Part shown: piece by piece, positions 12,423 through 23,170 of the stretch
How the letters are laid out: each line of letters starts with the position of its first letter
How positions within the stretch are numbered: position 1 is the first letter of the stretch
Origin: Brachionus manjavacas
Taxonomy: Eukaryota > Rotifera > Eurotatoria > Ploima > Brachionidae
Direction: 5' to 3'
DNA: 64,000 nt
Assembly: GCA_019054805.1 (NCBI GenBank)
Contig: JAHQIY010000004.1
Span: forward strand, 2,666,001 to 2,730,000
The notes under the pieces: generated by a model
Databases searched by the model: none
The model's input: only the letters and a program-made list of their open reading frames with translations
Told to the model about the DNA's origin: nothing
Made by a program: the position numbers and the translations under genes

Positions 12423-13402
12423 TTATGGCATAGATTCAACCATGTTTTTTACTACTTCACTAGGAACTTTCGACCATTCATCAAAAAGAACGCTTTTTAA
12501 ATGCTCTACTGACGTAATTTTTGTATTGACCATTTTGTGGTCAATATATGACCATAAATTTTCAATTAGATTGAGATCAGGTGATCTTGGGCACCAGAGG
12601 AGAACTGTTATTTGTTTTTCTTGAAACCAATCTCGAACGGAATGAGCAGTATGTGCACTAGCGCCATCCTGCTGAAAAATCCAGTCTTGAATCTGATCAA
12701 AAAATATCTCGGCTGATGGTAATAAGTTATTTTCCAGAGTGTCCATGTACACAAATTGATTAATTCTGCCTGTATAAATGGAGCAGCATCCAGTACCTTT
12801 ATAATTAATACATCCCCAAATACCAACCGAACCTTCACCATTTTGTAACTTTGGTAAGCAAAACTTGGGGTGATACTTTTCGTTTGCAAAACGTTTTACA
12901 AACACTCTAGATTTTCTGTTTAATACCTCGAAATTAGACTTGTCACTAAAAACAACTTTTGACAAGTCATTAACAGTCCATCTTTGTTGTTCTTTGCACC
13001 ATTTGTGCCTTTTCGATCGATCTAATACAGTCAAAAGAGGTTTTTTATTGCAGTATACGACTGTATTTTTTTGTTTAAAAGAACTTTTCTTACAGTGTCT
13101 TTACTAACAGTAACATTTGGAAATTTAGAACTAAAATCAGAGGCTAGCTGTGTATAGCTTGTTGAAGGATTGATTCTGACCTTTCTAAAAAATGTACGAC
13201 TCATCTCGACTGGTAAGCTTTCGGGGTCAACCAGACCTTGGTAATTCTTTGACCACTGATGTCTTCTCACAATTGCGCTTAGTTGTAATCGCACATTTTC
13301 TCGAAACTGCTACTAGATCAGCTATTTCTTGTTGATATTTAGTCTTATCTTTCAACAGACCAATTATTTGCCACCTTTGAGCCTCAGATTTTTTTTGCCC
13401 AT
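12423..13402 (-). pseudogene. Tc1-type DD34E transposase, frameshifted
   Basis: Reads from an ATG at 13402-13400 through an N-terminal helix-turn-helix-like part (SEAQRWQIIGLLKDKTKYQQ), a middle part at 13031-13294, and the catalytic part at 12423-13034. The catalytic triad is visible: Asp in VVFSDKSNF, Asp in IFQQDGASAH, Glu in DLNLIENLW, with 34 residues between the second and third, the DD34E spacing of Tc1. Frame changes are seen in an A-run just after the start codon, in the N-terminal third, and at about 13035 where the middle and catalytic frames meet. Otherwise the protein is nearly complete, so the copy is old but not ancient. Confidence 0.88.
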
Positions 13403-13647
13403 TTTTATGGAAAAAACGCCAAAATGGTACATCTCAATAAAATTAAATGGGTTCTAAATTAAATGGGTTCTGGAGTGTTCAGAAATTTTTTTTTGAACAA
13501 TCTATATATCAAAAGAAAGCTAATAAAATTATCTTTAAGATGGTATAGTTAACATTATATGTAAATCGTTTTTAATTTTAGATTTTTACACATTAAAATA
13601 TATTTTTTTAATTTTTTAGTAATGTTCTAAACTTTCTAGACATACTG

Positions 13648-14952
13648 TATTATATAACCAAAAAATATAATAACTCTTTTTAAAATACATGTTGTCAACC
13701 AATTTCAGCTAAATTAACTTTTGAATGGTGTAGCAATTTTTTAAGCTTTTTTATCGAATCTTCGAAGAAATAGATAAAAGCTTTTTTTCCAGATAAGACA
13801 AAAAATAAATTAGTAAAGATGAAAAATTATTTTTCAAATGTTTATAGTTGCCTAAAATTAGATAATCATCTCTGGAGCTGTCATTTTTTTAATAATTGTT
13901 TTGAAAAGTTTAATTAAGTTTATATTAATCAACTTTAACGTCAATGGTAGTGGTAATGTCGGTCTTCCAAATCCAAATTTTAATGATATTTTTTTATTTA
14001 ATTATTTATTTTTTTATTTCAAATATAGTTTTGGTAATACCCAGGCAGGTTGGAATGGAGCTTAGTTCTTCCTTTCAGCCAAATATTAATTAGGTTTTGT
14101 TTTTTTTTCATGTTGGTTTAAAATTAGGAGAGTAAATGTTAAATAAATAAATCTAAAAGGAAAATAAATAAGACAGTAATGATATGAAAAACCCATGAAA
14201 ACAAATGAATAGAATTTTTTTAGAATTTAAAAATTTTAGTTTTTAATGATTTATCAAATGCTCGTTTCTGATGTCACAAACTAGCAGAATACCCAAAGAT
14301 TTAAACAAAATTAGTCCAAATTGTGAATCAAAATTTTAGAATGCTAAAACGATTGATTTCTGAAACATTTGTACTTAAGGATTTTTAATCAGAAAATTTG
14401 AGTTCACGTTTTTCAGTCATATTCTTCAGGTAGCAATTGAATGAGGAAAAGTCATAAAATTTAGAACTAAGACAACCATCTAAATAATTTAATCTAGAAA
14501 TACTTGAAATATCAAGACTAGATTAGTTGCAGATAAATTACATTATTCAGTTTTAAAAAAATTAGTTAAAAGAATGATCACCGAGTTAATTTTCAAATTG
14601 GGTTTATTTTTAGCAACAAAATAAGATAATCTATAAATAGATGTTTCGATTCTGATTTTCTGATTCTTTTTAATTTTGTAAATATTATTAATCAAGTGTT
14701 TCTTTTGGCGTTTAAATCTATTGCCACTTACGCCTCTTAAAATTAGCTTAAAGGAACAATTAATAAAATTAATATTTAGGAATCAGTCTATTGAAATTTA
14801 AATTAGATGCGTCTCTTCTTTGATTGATATGATAAAATACATTTTTTTAAGTCAACATACCAGTTTTATATGAATATATAGCGTTTCTTAATTTTCATCA
14901 GAATAGCAGAAAATTAATTCATCAAAAAAAAAAACTAAAAAAATTTTAAAGT
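13648..14952. other. Intergenic DNA, nothing supported
   Basis: No reading frame, RNA gene or repeat end that I can support. A slightly G+C-richer patch at about 14040-14075 is unexplained. Confidence 0.5.
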
Positions 14953-15108
14953 ATTAATTTCAAATTCTGTTTTTGGATTTAAATTACGAATGCTAAATTT
15001 AGCTAAATATCTAATTTAGACTATCTTTAATACTTTTTTTATTTAAATTAACTTTTTTATTTTATTTTAAATTAGTTGTTTGTAAACGATCCAAATTTGA
15101 TGACAAAC
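14953..15108. repeat. Direct repeat, copy 1
   Basis: About 155 bp beginning ATTAATTTCAAATTCTG and ending near GACAAACT. It matches 15911-16069 in the same orientation with roughly one difference per eight or nine bases. No terminal inversions, no clear coding sense. Confidence 0.8.
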
Positions 15109-15737
15109 TTTTATTTTTTATTATTATTAAATGTGAACAAAAGTTAAATAAGACAATCATTTATCTGGTATTTGTTTACCAGTTAACTTTTTAAGTTAAT
15201 GGCTCCATAATAATTTTATCATGGAACCCACTATTTAAAAATATAAAAACACAATTACAAAAAATAAATAATACAAAAGTAAGAAAAATACATAATATAA
15301 CAAAATTTTAAAAATAAAAAAATTTAATTATGATTCTAAATTTTACATTAATTGATTAAATTTTAATTATCATTGTATTCAAATTTTCAATTAAAAACGT
15401 TTTAAAAGGGGAAAAATTTATTTTGTATTAAATTATTAAAAAAAATTCTTGATAAATTAATTAAAAAAATATCCAAATGTTGATTCACCAAATTTTCGCT
15501 GTGAAGCTAGTTCAATAAGATGATTCTTGTTCCTTAATTCGTATGGTAAATTTCTCACTGCGTTTTATTTTAGTTGCTCTGCTAAAATTGGTGGATTTTG
15601 AGATGAGAAAACCTTGAATGAAAAAACAGCTTCAATAAACAAAGATAATAACAATTAGCTAGTCTTTGTATACTAGATTTGTGAAAGTTAATAATTAAAG
15701 AAAGATAATAATCAAAATAAGGAAGGATAAAGGATTA

Positions 15738-15824
15738 TGTTACCATAGATGTGATCCTACTGCTTCCCATCTTCGCAAGTCTAGCTTGCTAGCTTGTTGT
15801 AACTTATATTATTATTATTATAAA
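15738..15824 (+). mobile_element. LINE 3' tail ending in (TTA)n
   Basis: The order ACCATAG ... CTTCGCAAGTCTAGC ... TTGTTGTAACTTA(TTA)n matches the LINE tail inside the big inverted repeat (41868-41960: ACCATAG ... CTTCGCAGGTCTCC ... TGTTGTAGCTTAA(ATT)n). It is therefore a short, 5'-truncated copy of the same CR1/L2-like LINE. Confidence 0.55.
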
Positions 15825-15910
15825 AGTTTTAAAAATTGAACTTTTACCGAGAAAGACAAATAAAAAAATTTTTTAATAGAAAAGAGTTAATAAATAATAA
15901 GCTTCTGAAG

Positions 15911-16069
15911 AATTAATTTCAAATTCTATTTTAGGATCTAAATTACGAAAGCTAAATTTAGCTAAATATTTAAGCCAGACTATCTCCAATACTTTTTTAT
16001 TTAAATTAACTTTTTTATTTTTTTTTAAATTAGTTGTTTGTAAACGATCCAAATTCAACCGGCAAACTG
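15911..16069. repeat. Direct repeat, copy 2
   Basis: Second copy of the 14953-15108 unit. A 70-codon minus-strand ORF crosses it, but copy 1 has stops in the matching frame, so coding is not supported. The 0.95-kb spacing suggests a local duplication or two insertions of one repeat. Confidence 0.8.
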
Positions 16070-16076
16070 TATTTTT

Positions 16077-17831
16077 AAAGGCCAAAAATCAATATTAATT
16101 AAATAATTTTTAATATTCAAAATTTATCAGTTAGGATAGAAAAAAGAGGATAAGATTAAAAAATTTTTTTTCTAAATATAGTTAAAAAAATAAATAAAAG
16201 GTAATCAAAAATAATTTTTGTAATATAATAAAAAATTGCGTTCAATTTTTACGTCATCAAAACCCTAGTATCAAAAATCGAAAAATTTAAATTAAATAAG
16301 TTATCTTGAAAAAATTTATATTTAAAGAACTAACAATCATAATTAGTCAATAGAATCCGAAATAAATATAAAAATAATAAACTCTTGGGAATTTAATATT
16401 TTATAAGCCATAAACCTTCAAATATTTACTGTTCTATTTCGATGCATACTCACTGTGCACAGTTTAAGTCTCGAACAAAAATCACTTGATTAATAATCAG
16501 GATAAATCTTTGGTTTTTATTATTTAATTAAATTTTGGTATAAATTTTTTTTTAAACCAAAATTTAAAAATAAATTAAAAAATTATTTATTAATTATTAT
16601 TTAAGCTAAATTTGAAAAGTGGCTCTAGTTATAGAAAGTGTTTGAATGATAATTAATCAAAAAGTAGTAAAAGAAAATAAGAAACGGGAAAAGCTGGGAT
16701 TAGACCACAGAATGATTAACTAGTTTTTAATTCGTATTAGATTTATGATTTTGATTGATCATGTTATTTCTGGAATCAACTGTCTTCACAAGTTGAATAG
16801 TAAAAATTTATTTAGAATTTAAATTATGTCGAGATAAAAAATTATCTATTTTCTTAACAAAAAAAAAACAACACATTCTTCAGGCAGTTTCTACATTCGT
16901 GAACAAAGTTGTTCTAAATAAACCTTTTCTAGCTTTTTGTTCCATAAATATCAACTGTCAATGTCAAATTTTTGTTTCTGGTGAATCCGCAGACACCTCG
17001 ATTAGCTAATATGTAAAAGCATATACTTTTATTTTTTTAAATAGGAAAAAGCGGAATTTAAAAAATCTTTTTATAAGCTTTTCAGAACTAAAATTTTGTT
17101 ATTTAAAAGCAAGCTTTGTTTCTCGAATTAAGCATGGATTTCCGGGAATTTTTGATTATTCAGGAGTAATTTTTTTTAAGTAACAAATGATTAAATAGAA
17201 ATTAAGGCATTTTTTGGTTTCGAACTTCTATTTTAAAAAAATTAATTTTTTTATGCAATTTAATTGATGAATTATATCAACAATATAAGTTAAAATGTAG
17301 GCATTTATAAGAAAAAATACAATTCCTAATGGCGGAAGAACCACAAGAATCAGATTTGAGCTCATTCCTATTTTTTTAATTAATAAACCTTCCAGATTTT
17401 CAAAAAAAATAAAATTAGAAGCTCTTTGCTGTTGATCTAGTTACCTTCTTTAAATTCAAACAAGACTGTCAGCTTTGGCACCGGAATTAATAAATATTTG
17501 AAAAACAGGTAGAGTTATACAAGAAATGCTTTAGCAAATTTTAAAAATAGAATTAAATAGAAAATTTAGGCTTTAGCTGAAAACCCTAGGATCTGTATAA
17601 ATCACAAATGGAAAAAAAATTAGAGAATAATTTATAATTTAAAAAAATCCCAGTTTGAAAACATTGAAGAAGCTTTTCAAAAATTTAATGAGGATCTTGG
17701 AAGTTTAAAATTAAAATTTAAATCAAAAAAAACTCCTTTTTACAATTTCCATCTTGATATCTCTTCTTTTTCTCTTGGACTTCCAAATCGCATCCAAATT
17801 CAAAACAAACAGGAAAGATTAAAAAAAAACT
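16077..17831. other. Intergenic DNA, nothing supported
   Basis: A+T-rich sequence without a credible ORF, RNA or repeat boundary. Confidence 0.5.
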
Positions 17832-18676
17832 TTATTCGATATGTCTACCTGCGTTCTCTAAAACTAAGTTACATCTTTTCGTCATACTTTCAAAAGCTTC
17901 ACCCGAAAATATTGAATTAAAAGAATTTATTTCTCTTTTAATCAGAGCCTTAAGTTGATCCATTGACTGAGGCATTTTTACGTAAAGTCCTTTAGATATC
18001 CTCAAAGAAAAATATCACATGGGTCATTTGGGTGGTAACATATCTTTTGGTGGTTTTAAAGGCTATTGAATCACAATATTATAATCTGAATCACTACAAA
18101 CTCGACAAATAAATTTTTTTCGTTTACCATAACATAGGGGCTTTAGTTCGTGCAAGAATTTTATTTAAGGATATTGGTTACCAATAACTCAACCCTACCA
18201 ATTGATATGTTTAAAACATCAGCTGTTCATCTAATAGACATTCCAAGGCTATTCATCAGATCACAAATTTTTTTAATTTAATTTGTAATTTTTACTTTGT
18301 AGAAGATGATTATTTTCGAACGCTTTCAGATAAGTCCTTAAGGGCTAAATTTCTTTAGTCAGCTTTTTTTTTATTGCAAAATTTTTTATCAGAAAATTTA
18401 AAATAATAATTAAGAAAATTTAAATTTTTTTTCGTAACGTTTTTAAACTTCTTAATAATGTTTTTTACTATTTTTTCTATCAAGGCCTTACGGTCTTAAG
18501 ACCCCAAAACTGTTAAAAACCTTCCAGTTTTTGATAGTATAAGTTTTTTCTTCCTTCTAGAGTAAGCCGCATAATGGAAAATTATCAAATTTTCCACTTT
18601 TTAGTTTATAAACCAAAAAAAAATAATTTGAACTTATTAAAGTTTCTTATAAAATAGTTACTTTTTGAACACCCTG
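17832..18676 (-). mobile_element. mariner-type (IS630/Tc1 superfamily) transposon relic
   Basis: The minus strand at 17832-17975 encodes the transposase C-terminus, beginning MPQSMDQLKALIKREINSF and ending GRHIE-stop. It is preceded (to about 18040) by traces of the PNDPCDIFL..GYLK block, the region after the last catalytic residue. Further upstream (about 18200-18260) a helix-turn-helix-like string (LGMSIR.TADVLNISIG) remains, so the catalytic middle is largely deleted. At 18658-18676 the inverted end reads CAGGGTGTTCAAAAAGTA from outside, a common end for this group. The other end was not found. Many breaks, clearly old. Confidence 0.65.
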
Positions 18677-19649
18677 CATTTAATTTTTTTTTTGTATTTA
18701 AAATAAAACAAGTCATTTAGATTTTACATGGTTTAATTCAAGATTGTCGAATAACATTTTTAAAAAAGTGAAAAATTAAGGAAAATGCTCTGTAAAAAAT
18801 TTTGCAGATTAATGAATTTGTGATAAAAGAAAAATTAAAAATTTAATTTAATTTTTTTGTGTCCCAAATCATATACCGTAGTATCGAAAATAATAAATTA
18901 TTAATATTAGCAAGTTGAGCGACGATTAAAATTTATTAATAATAGTTTTCGTTCCTAGAATCGCAAAGAAATTCGTCATCCTTAATTTAAAAAAAATTAA
19001 TAAATTTAAAGAATAATGAAGTCATATGGAATTTTTTACCTTAAATAAGTATTCTAAGTATCTTAGCATAATAGCTATCATTCAACTTTCTATTTCTTTT
19101 TTGATCATCATCATCATTTATAAAATTTTTCATAATTTTAGGAGACTTAATAATCTTGAATTGATGAGTCTAGAACAACGACAATTAAGAGAGCATTTAA
19201 TAAAAATTAAATTTAATTTAATTAAATTTTAATTTAAAAACATATTTTTTAAAAGCAAAAAATTATGCAGATAGCTTGTGGTTGAATTTAATAAGAGAAA
19301 TTTTTATTTTATTTGTCTCCAAGGCTCTTAAGAAACACAGGCAAATAATCTCGATTGGGAATTTTACTATTATACTTTTGTGAAGTTAATTAAATATTTA
19401 TGAGGTATTTTTAGAAAATTCTTCACTTTAAAACAAAAATTCGATTTTCTAGGCTTTTCGCCTTGGGCTCCGATTATAAAATAAAATTTGATCCTAAAAG
19501 AACATTTGATCCAAAAATCTTTTTAAGAAATTTTTTTAAAATATATGATGAATTGGTGTATGTATAAAAAAGGATGCTTGCAAAGTATCTTGTTTAGTGT
19601 ATGAAACGAACCAGACTAGATTCAATTTTAAATTAGAAATTATTTTTTT
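18677..19649. other. Intergenic DNA, nothing supported
   Basis: Contains a 68-codon plus-strand ORF (19026-19232) with a hydrophobic stretch. ORFs of that length are expected by chance at this composition, so no gene is called. Confidence 0.45.
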
Positions 19650-19753
19650 TTTTTGTCGTGAGTGTCGGTTTCACTCAAAAATAATTGTTTACTGCTATAG
19701 CTTGTAAAAGCTTAACCCATTTTGGGTCGCAGTATATTTTACTACTACTACTA
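19650..19753 (+). mobile_element. LINE/SINE 3' tail ending in (ACT)n
   Basis: Ends ...TGGGTCGCAGTATATTTT followed by ACTACTACTACT. The fragment at 37574-37680 (minus strand) ends in the same way (...CCCACAGCATTTAT then ACTACTACT). Two copies with the same unusual microsatellite terminus indicate a shared retroelement family. Confidence 0.5.
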
Positions 19754-19934
19754 GTAAAAAAAGATTATTAAAAAAAAAATTACCATCATAAAAATTACAT
19801 TTTGACCATTTTTTACAAAAATTTTTTTTTTATTCAATTTATCCAAAGCAAAAATTTAATCAATTTATTCTTAAAAGTAGATTAATATTTTTTTTTTTGT
19901 ACATTGGTGAGAAAAAAAAATTGCATTTTGCAAT

Positions 19935-20012
19935 CATGAGAGTTGAATTGTAGGCCTAAGCCATTCGGAGCTGCCATTGAGAAAGCCGCAAAATTATATT
20001 TTAAATAAATAA
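19935..20012 (+). mobile_element. 3' tail of the Jockey/I-like LINE family
   Basis: GCCATTCGGAGCTGCCAT followed by about 30 bases and a TTTTAAATAAATAAA tail. The minus strand at 54290-54370 (3' end of the long LINE) has GCCATTCGGAGCTGCTAT followed by a similar TTTTAAATAAATTAAATAAA tail. A solo 3' end is typical of 5'-truncated LINE insertion. Confidence 0.6.
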
Positions 20013-21819
20013 AAAAAAATATAGAATATCTTAAAATTAAATTGCATATTCTTAAACAAGAACAAAGCTTTCTCTTAGAAATACAAATGAACATAATTAC
20101 AAATGAACAATTTTGGCATTTTTTAATTTAAACTACTTAATGACTTGTTTCTATTCAAGATAATGGGTTATTAAGATCTTATAAGTTCAGTTTATGACCT
20201 TAAATTTTAGACAAAAAGGCTAATAGATCAAAATTAAATCTTAAATCTTTATAAGTCAAGTCAAGTATTCATTGTACATTCAGCAACATTTGCTTTATTC
20301 CCTTAAATACAAACACAAACCGGCTTAAATGCAGAAAAATCAATGGAAAAAAAGGTTAAATTTAAAAGTAATATTTTTTTTTCATGTGAGAAAAGCTCAA
20401 AATAAATGTATCAATACAGCAAAAATTGAAATTTATTTTAATTTATATTATCAAATGAATCGCTTTATTAAAGTGAATTAAAAAAAAGAAACTTTAAATT
20501 AAATTATTTTCGGATGCCGATTTTTAGGTTTCAAGCTTTATCAAATTTTTATAAAATGAAAAGTCGTAGGAAGCAACCGATGTTTTCATAATGATTTGAT
20601 TTAGTCATTTTTAAGAAAAGCTTCTTAACTCAAAAGTTGAATCAACATAACATTAGAACAAAATATTTTTTTATATAACGAGAAAAATTAAATTAATTTT
20701 CAAATTAAATTAATTACCAAAAACGAAATGAATTTATTTTTGTAATTTAAGATTTTCAAAATTTTTTTGTCAATTTGAATTTTCTCAGAATTACTCTAAA
20801 AAGCGCAGTATAAGAAATCTTATAAAGAAAAAAATTATTCTGTTTTAAAAAATCTTAATATCACAATTTTTCGGCTTCTTGCTAATCAATACAAATCCTC
20901 ACGTAATCCTCAAATAACTTAAAAAAAATCTTATAAGATATATCAAACATTTCTTTTAGCATAGAGTAGTCAGGAATCCATAAAATCTTTGCATATCTTG
21001 ACCAAATTCGAGTCTGAGATCAAATTCGAAAATCATTAACTAATTAGATATATGATTTAAAAGATTTTTTAATTTAAGATTTAGATCACTTTTAAAATTT
21101 AATTGTTTGATCTTAAAATTTTGTTAAATATTGAAGTTTTAATGATTTTAGACCTAAGATCACATGATCAGGATTCATTTTAAGCTCTGATTCATGGTAA
21201 TAGATTGTCAATAAAAGTTTTTTATAACATATATTAATTAACAGTAAAATAGATTGAATTTGTTCAATTTATTGGGTCTAAGTAATTATGCGATTATGTG
21301 GTAACAACTTTCGTGACCAAAGCTTTTTCTTGAAATATGTGACCAAGTCTGATTAAAAAATTCGTAAAATGGAACAATGTGACAATTTGTTTTTATGATC
21401 AAATTAAGATTTTTGATTTCTTTAATTAAAGGCATTGTTTTTTCAATTTTTTTTTTTAAAGTTAATCTCGAATTTTATAATTCTGAATTGTTTGTTAATA
21501 ATTGCTAAAATTTTAATTAATTCTAAATAAGCAAACAATTTGATTTAAAATAATCAATTTAGAATTTTATTTAAAATTTTTTCTTTAGACTGGACTGTTA
21601 AATGAAATATATAATATAATTTACATTTTAAAACTTACCGAAAAATCTGTAGTACAAAAACCATTTCTTTATTAAGAATTTAAGTTTTTTATGAAATTTC
21701 ACAATGCCTTAATCAAAATTGACTCGTACCCGATTAGGGTAGATTACTCAAAATTTTTGTTTAAATATTTCTACTTAAAAAAGAACAAGAAGGAAAAAAG
21801 TAAAAATTAATAATGGACA
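20013..21819. other. Intergenic DNA, nothing supported
   Basis: No ORF, RNA or repeat end supported. Confidence 0.5.
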
Positions 21820-21985
21820 TGGTATAAAAAGTAAAGAAAAAGTCGGTTAGTGTGAAGACTTAGTTCGTCTTTTGCTCTGGTACTCGTTGAAGTGAGGAGT
21901 GGCACACTGTAGATGAAGTGGATGAGGCCGAAGCTGTGGAATACATTTGCAAGCAGTTCGGTAAAAGATCATGTAACTAAAAAAA
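21820..21985 (+). other. G+C-rich island, possible promoter/exon of unknown identity
   Basis: About 21838-21975 is much richer in G+C than its surroundings and reads like coding DNA in one plus frame: EEWHTVDEVDEAEAVEYICK, just before TTC GGTAAAAG, which could be a splice donor. A pyrimidine-rich stretch ending in AG precedes it, so a roughly 70-bp internal exon is possible. A TATAAAAAG sequence (about 21822-21830) stands some 25-30 bp before the island, which would instead suit a promoter. I do not recognise the peptide. No matching flanking exons were found, so this could also be a retroelement fragment. Confidence 0.3.
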
Positions 21986-23059
21986 GTCAAGTATTTAAGT
22001 TAGAAGCCTTAAAGCAATAGTGTTTTCTAGAATTTAAAGTTTAAATAAAATTTAACCTTTATTATTCTATCATAAATATTTTTAAATTTAATAAATTTTC
22101 TTGATCTTTATTTTTTCTTTTTTTTGGTCACAAAATTATTTGTTTATGTTACAAAAAAATATGGTCAAATTTTTCCATTTCAATAATTTTATGATCAGTC
22201 TTGGTCACATAATTTAAGAAAAAGTTTTGGTCACGAAAATTTTAATCAAATCTTTGAATAAAAAAAGTTTGAAAAATTTATTAATTTTTTCTTTTTTCTA
22301 AAATTATCTGAATATATTCATTACCGTTCGCAAAAAAAATTGGTCGTATTTTTATGCGGTCAAAAATGCTAATCGGCCAAATGATCACTCACTGACTCGG
22401 TCACGGTAACTAACCTTTGTACAGATCTGAACTTAAAAATTAATTAATAAAATAAATGCTTATTTTGTTTTATTAAATAATTTTAATCTAAATTAGACGT
22501 CTCAAGAATAATTAGATAGAGTCATAAGACATTTCAGTAAAACTAGAATTTTACACTAATAAATATTAAAGTTTATTGATAAAATTTTTTCCATTGAAAA
22601 ATGAAATTATTTATTTTACGGTGCAAATTTTGTTTTAAAATATTATTTTTAAATAAATAATTGATAAAAGTAAATATCTTCATTTCTTTTAGTTGTAAAT
22701 TAATTTTAAAGGTAAAAAATTACTGAAAATATTTTTTCTCTTTATAAAAACCGAAACAAATTATTTAATCAATTTGTCGCCATTTATTTTACTCGTATAT
22801 AAAATAAAAAATTTGGTTTAAGTCAGATACTTCATTAATAAAGTAATGGTAATTATTTTCGAAAGTCAAATTTCGTATTTTCCTAATTATGCTATTTATT
22901 TGTAGATATATCTCGAAAAAGCTTTAGTTGTAAGAATTTAAGCAACAAGCTGAACAAAATTAGCACTAATAAAGCATAAAAACCAAACAAAAAATTATTT
23001 TTAAAGGGTCCTGTTTGGCACTTTATCAAATGTTCTGACACAATAATTGAAAATTACAA
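21986..23059. other. Intergenic DNA, nothing supported
   Basis: No supported feature. Confidence 0.5.
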
Positions 23060-23170
23060 CTCCAAGTTAATCCATGGTTCATAGCTTCTGTAAATGCATC
23101 AAAATTTCCCACAAGTTGTTCACGCGTGATCTATTTCTAACCAAACCATGTTGTTCTTTGGCAATTATTT
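23060..23170 (-). mobile_element. LINE relic, short reverse-transcriptase fragment
   Basis: The minus strand reads IAKEQHGLVRNRSRVNNLWE. This is the 'QHGF..gRS..tNL' block that precedes the catalytic motifs in CR1-type LINE reverse transcriptases. The frame is open for only about 30 codons and the rest of the element is gone. Confidence 0.55.

Larger units (their letters stand above)
12129..13647 (-). mobile_element. Tc1/mariner-family transposon, TA-flanked, IR/DR ends
   Basis: The outer ends are inverted copies: left CAGTATGTATACAAAATTTA, right (reverse complement) CAGTATGTCTAGAAAGTTTA. Both continue to GAACATT and both are bordered by TA (12127-12128 and 13648-13649). A second copy of the end motif sits inside each end: GTCTACAAAATTTAGAACAT at about 12348-12367, and an inverted, slightly altered copy near 13443-13458. 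This gives the paired inverted/direct repeat layout known from Tc3 and Sleeping Beauty-type elements, where transposase binds twice per end. The 1.5-kb size is usual for the family. The transposase is broken, so the copy cannot move itself. Confidence 0.88.

Noticed and set aside
19026-19232. 68-codon ORF with a hydrophobic segment, possible small membrane protein
   Set aside because: Several ORFs of this length with ATG are expected by chance in 64 kb of this composition. No conserved motif or codon bias.
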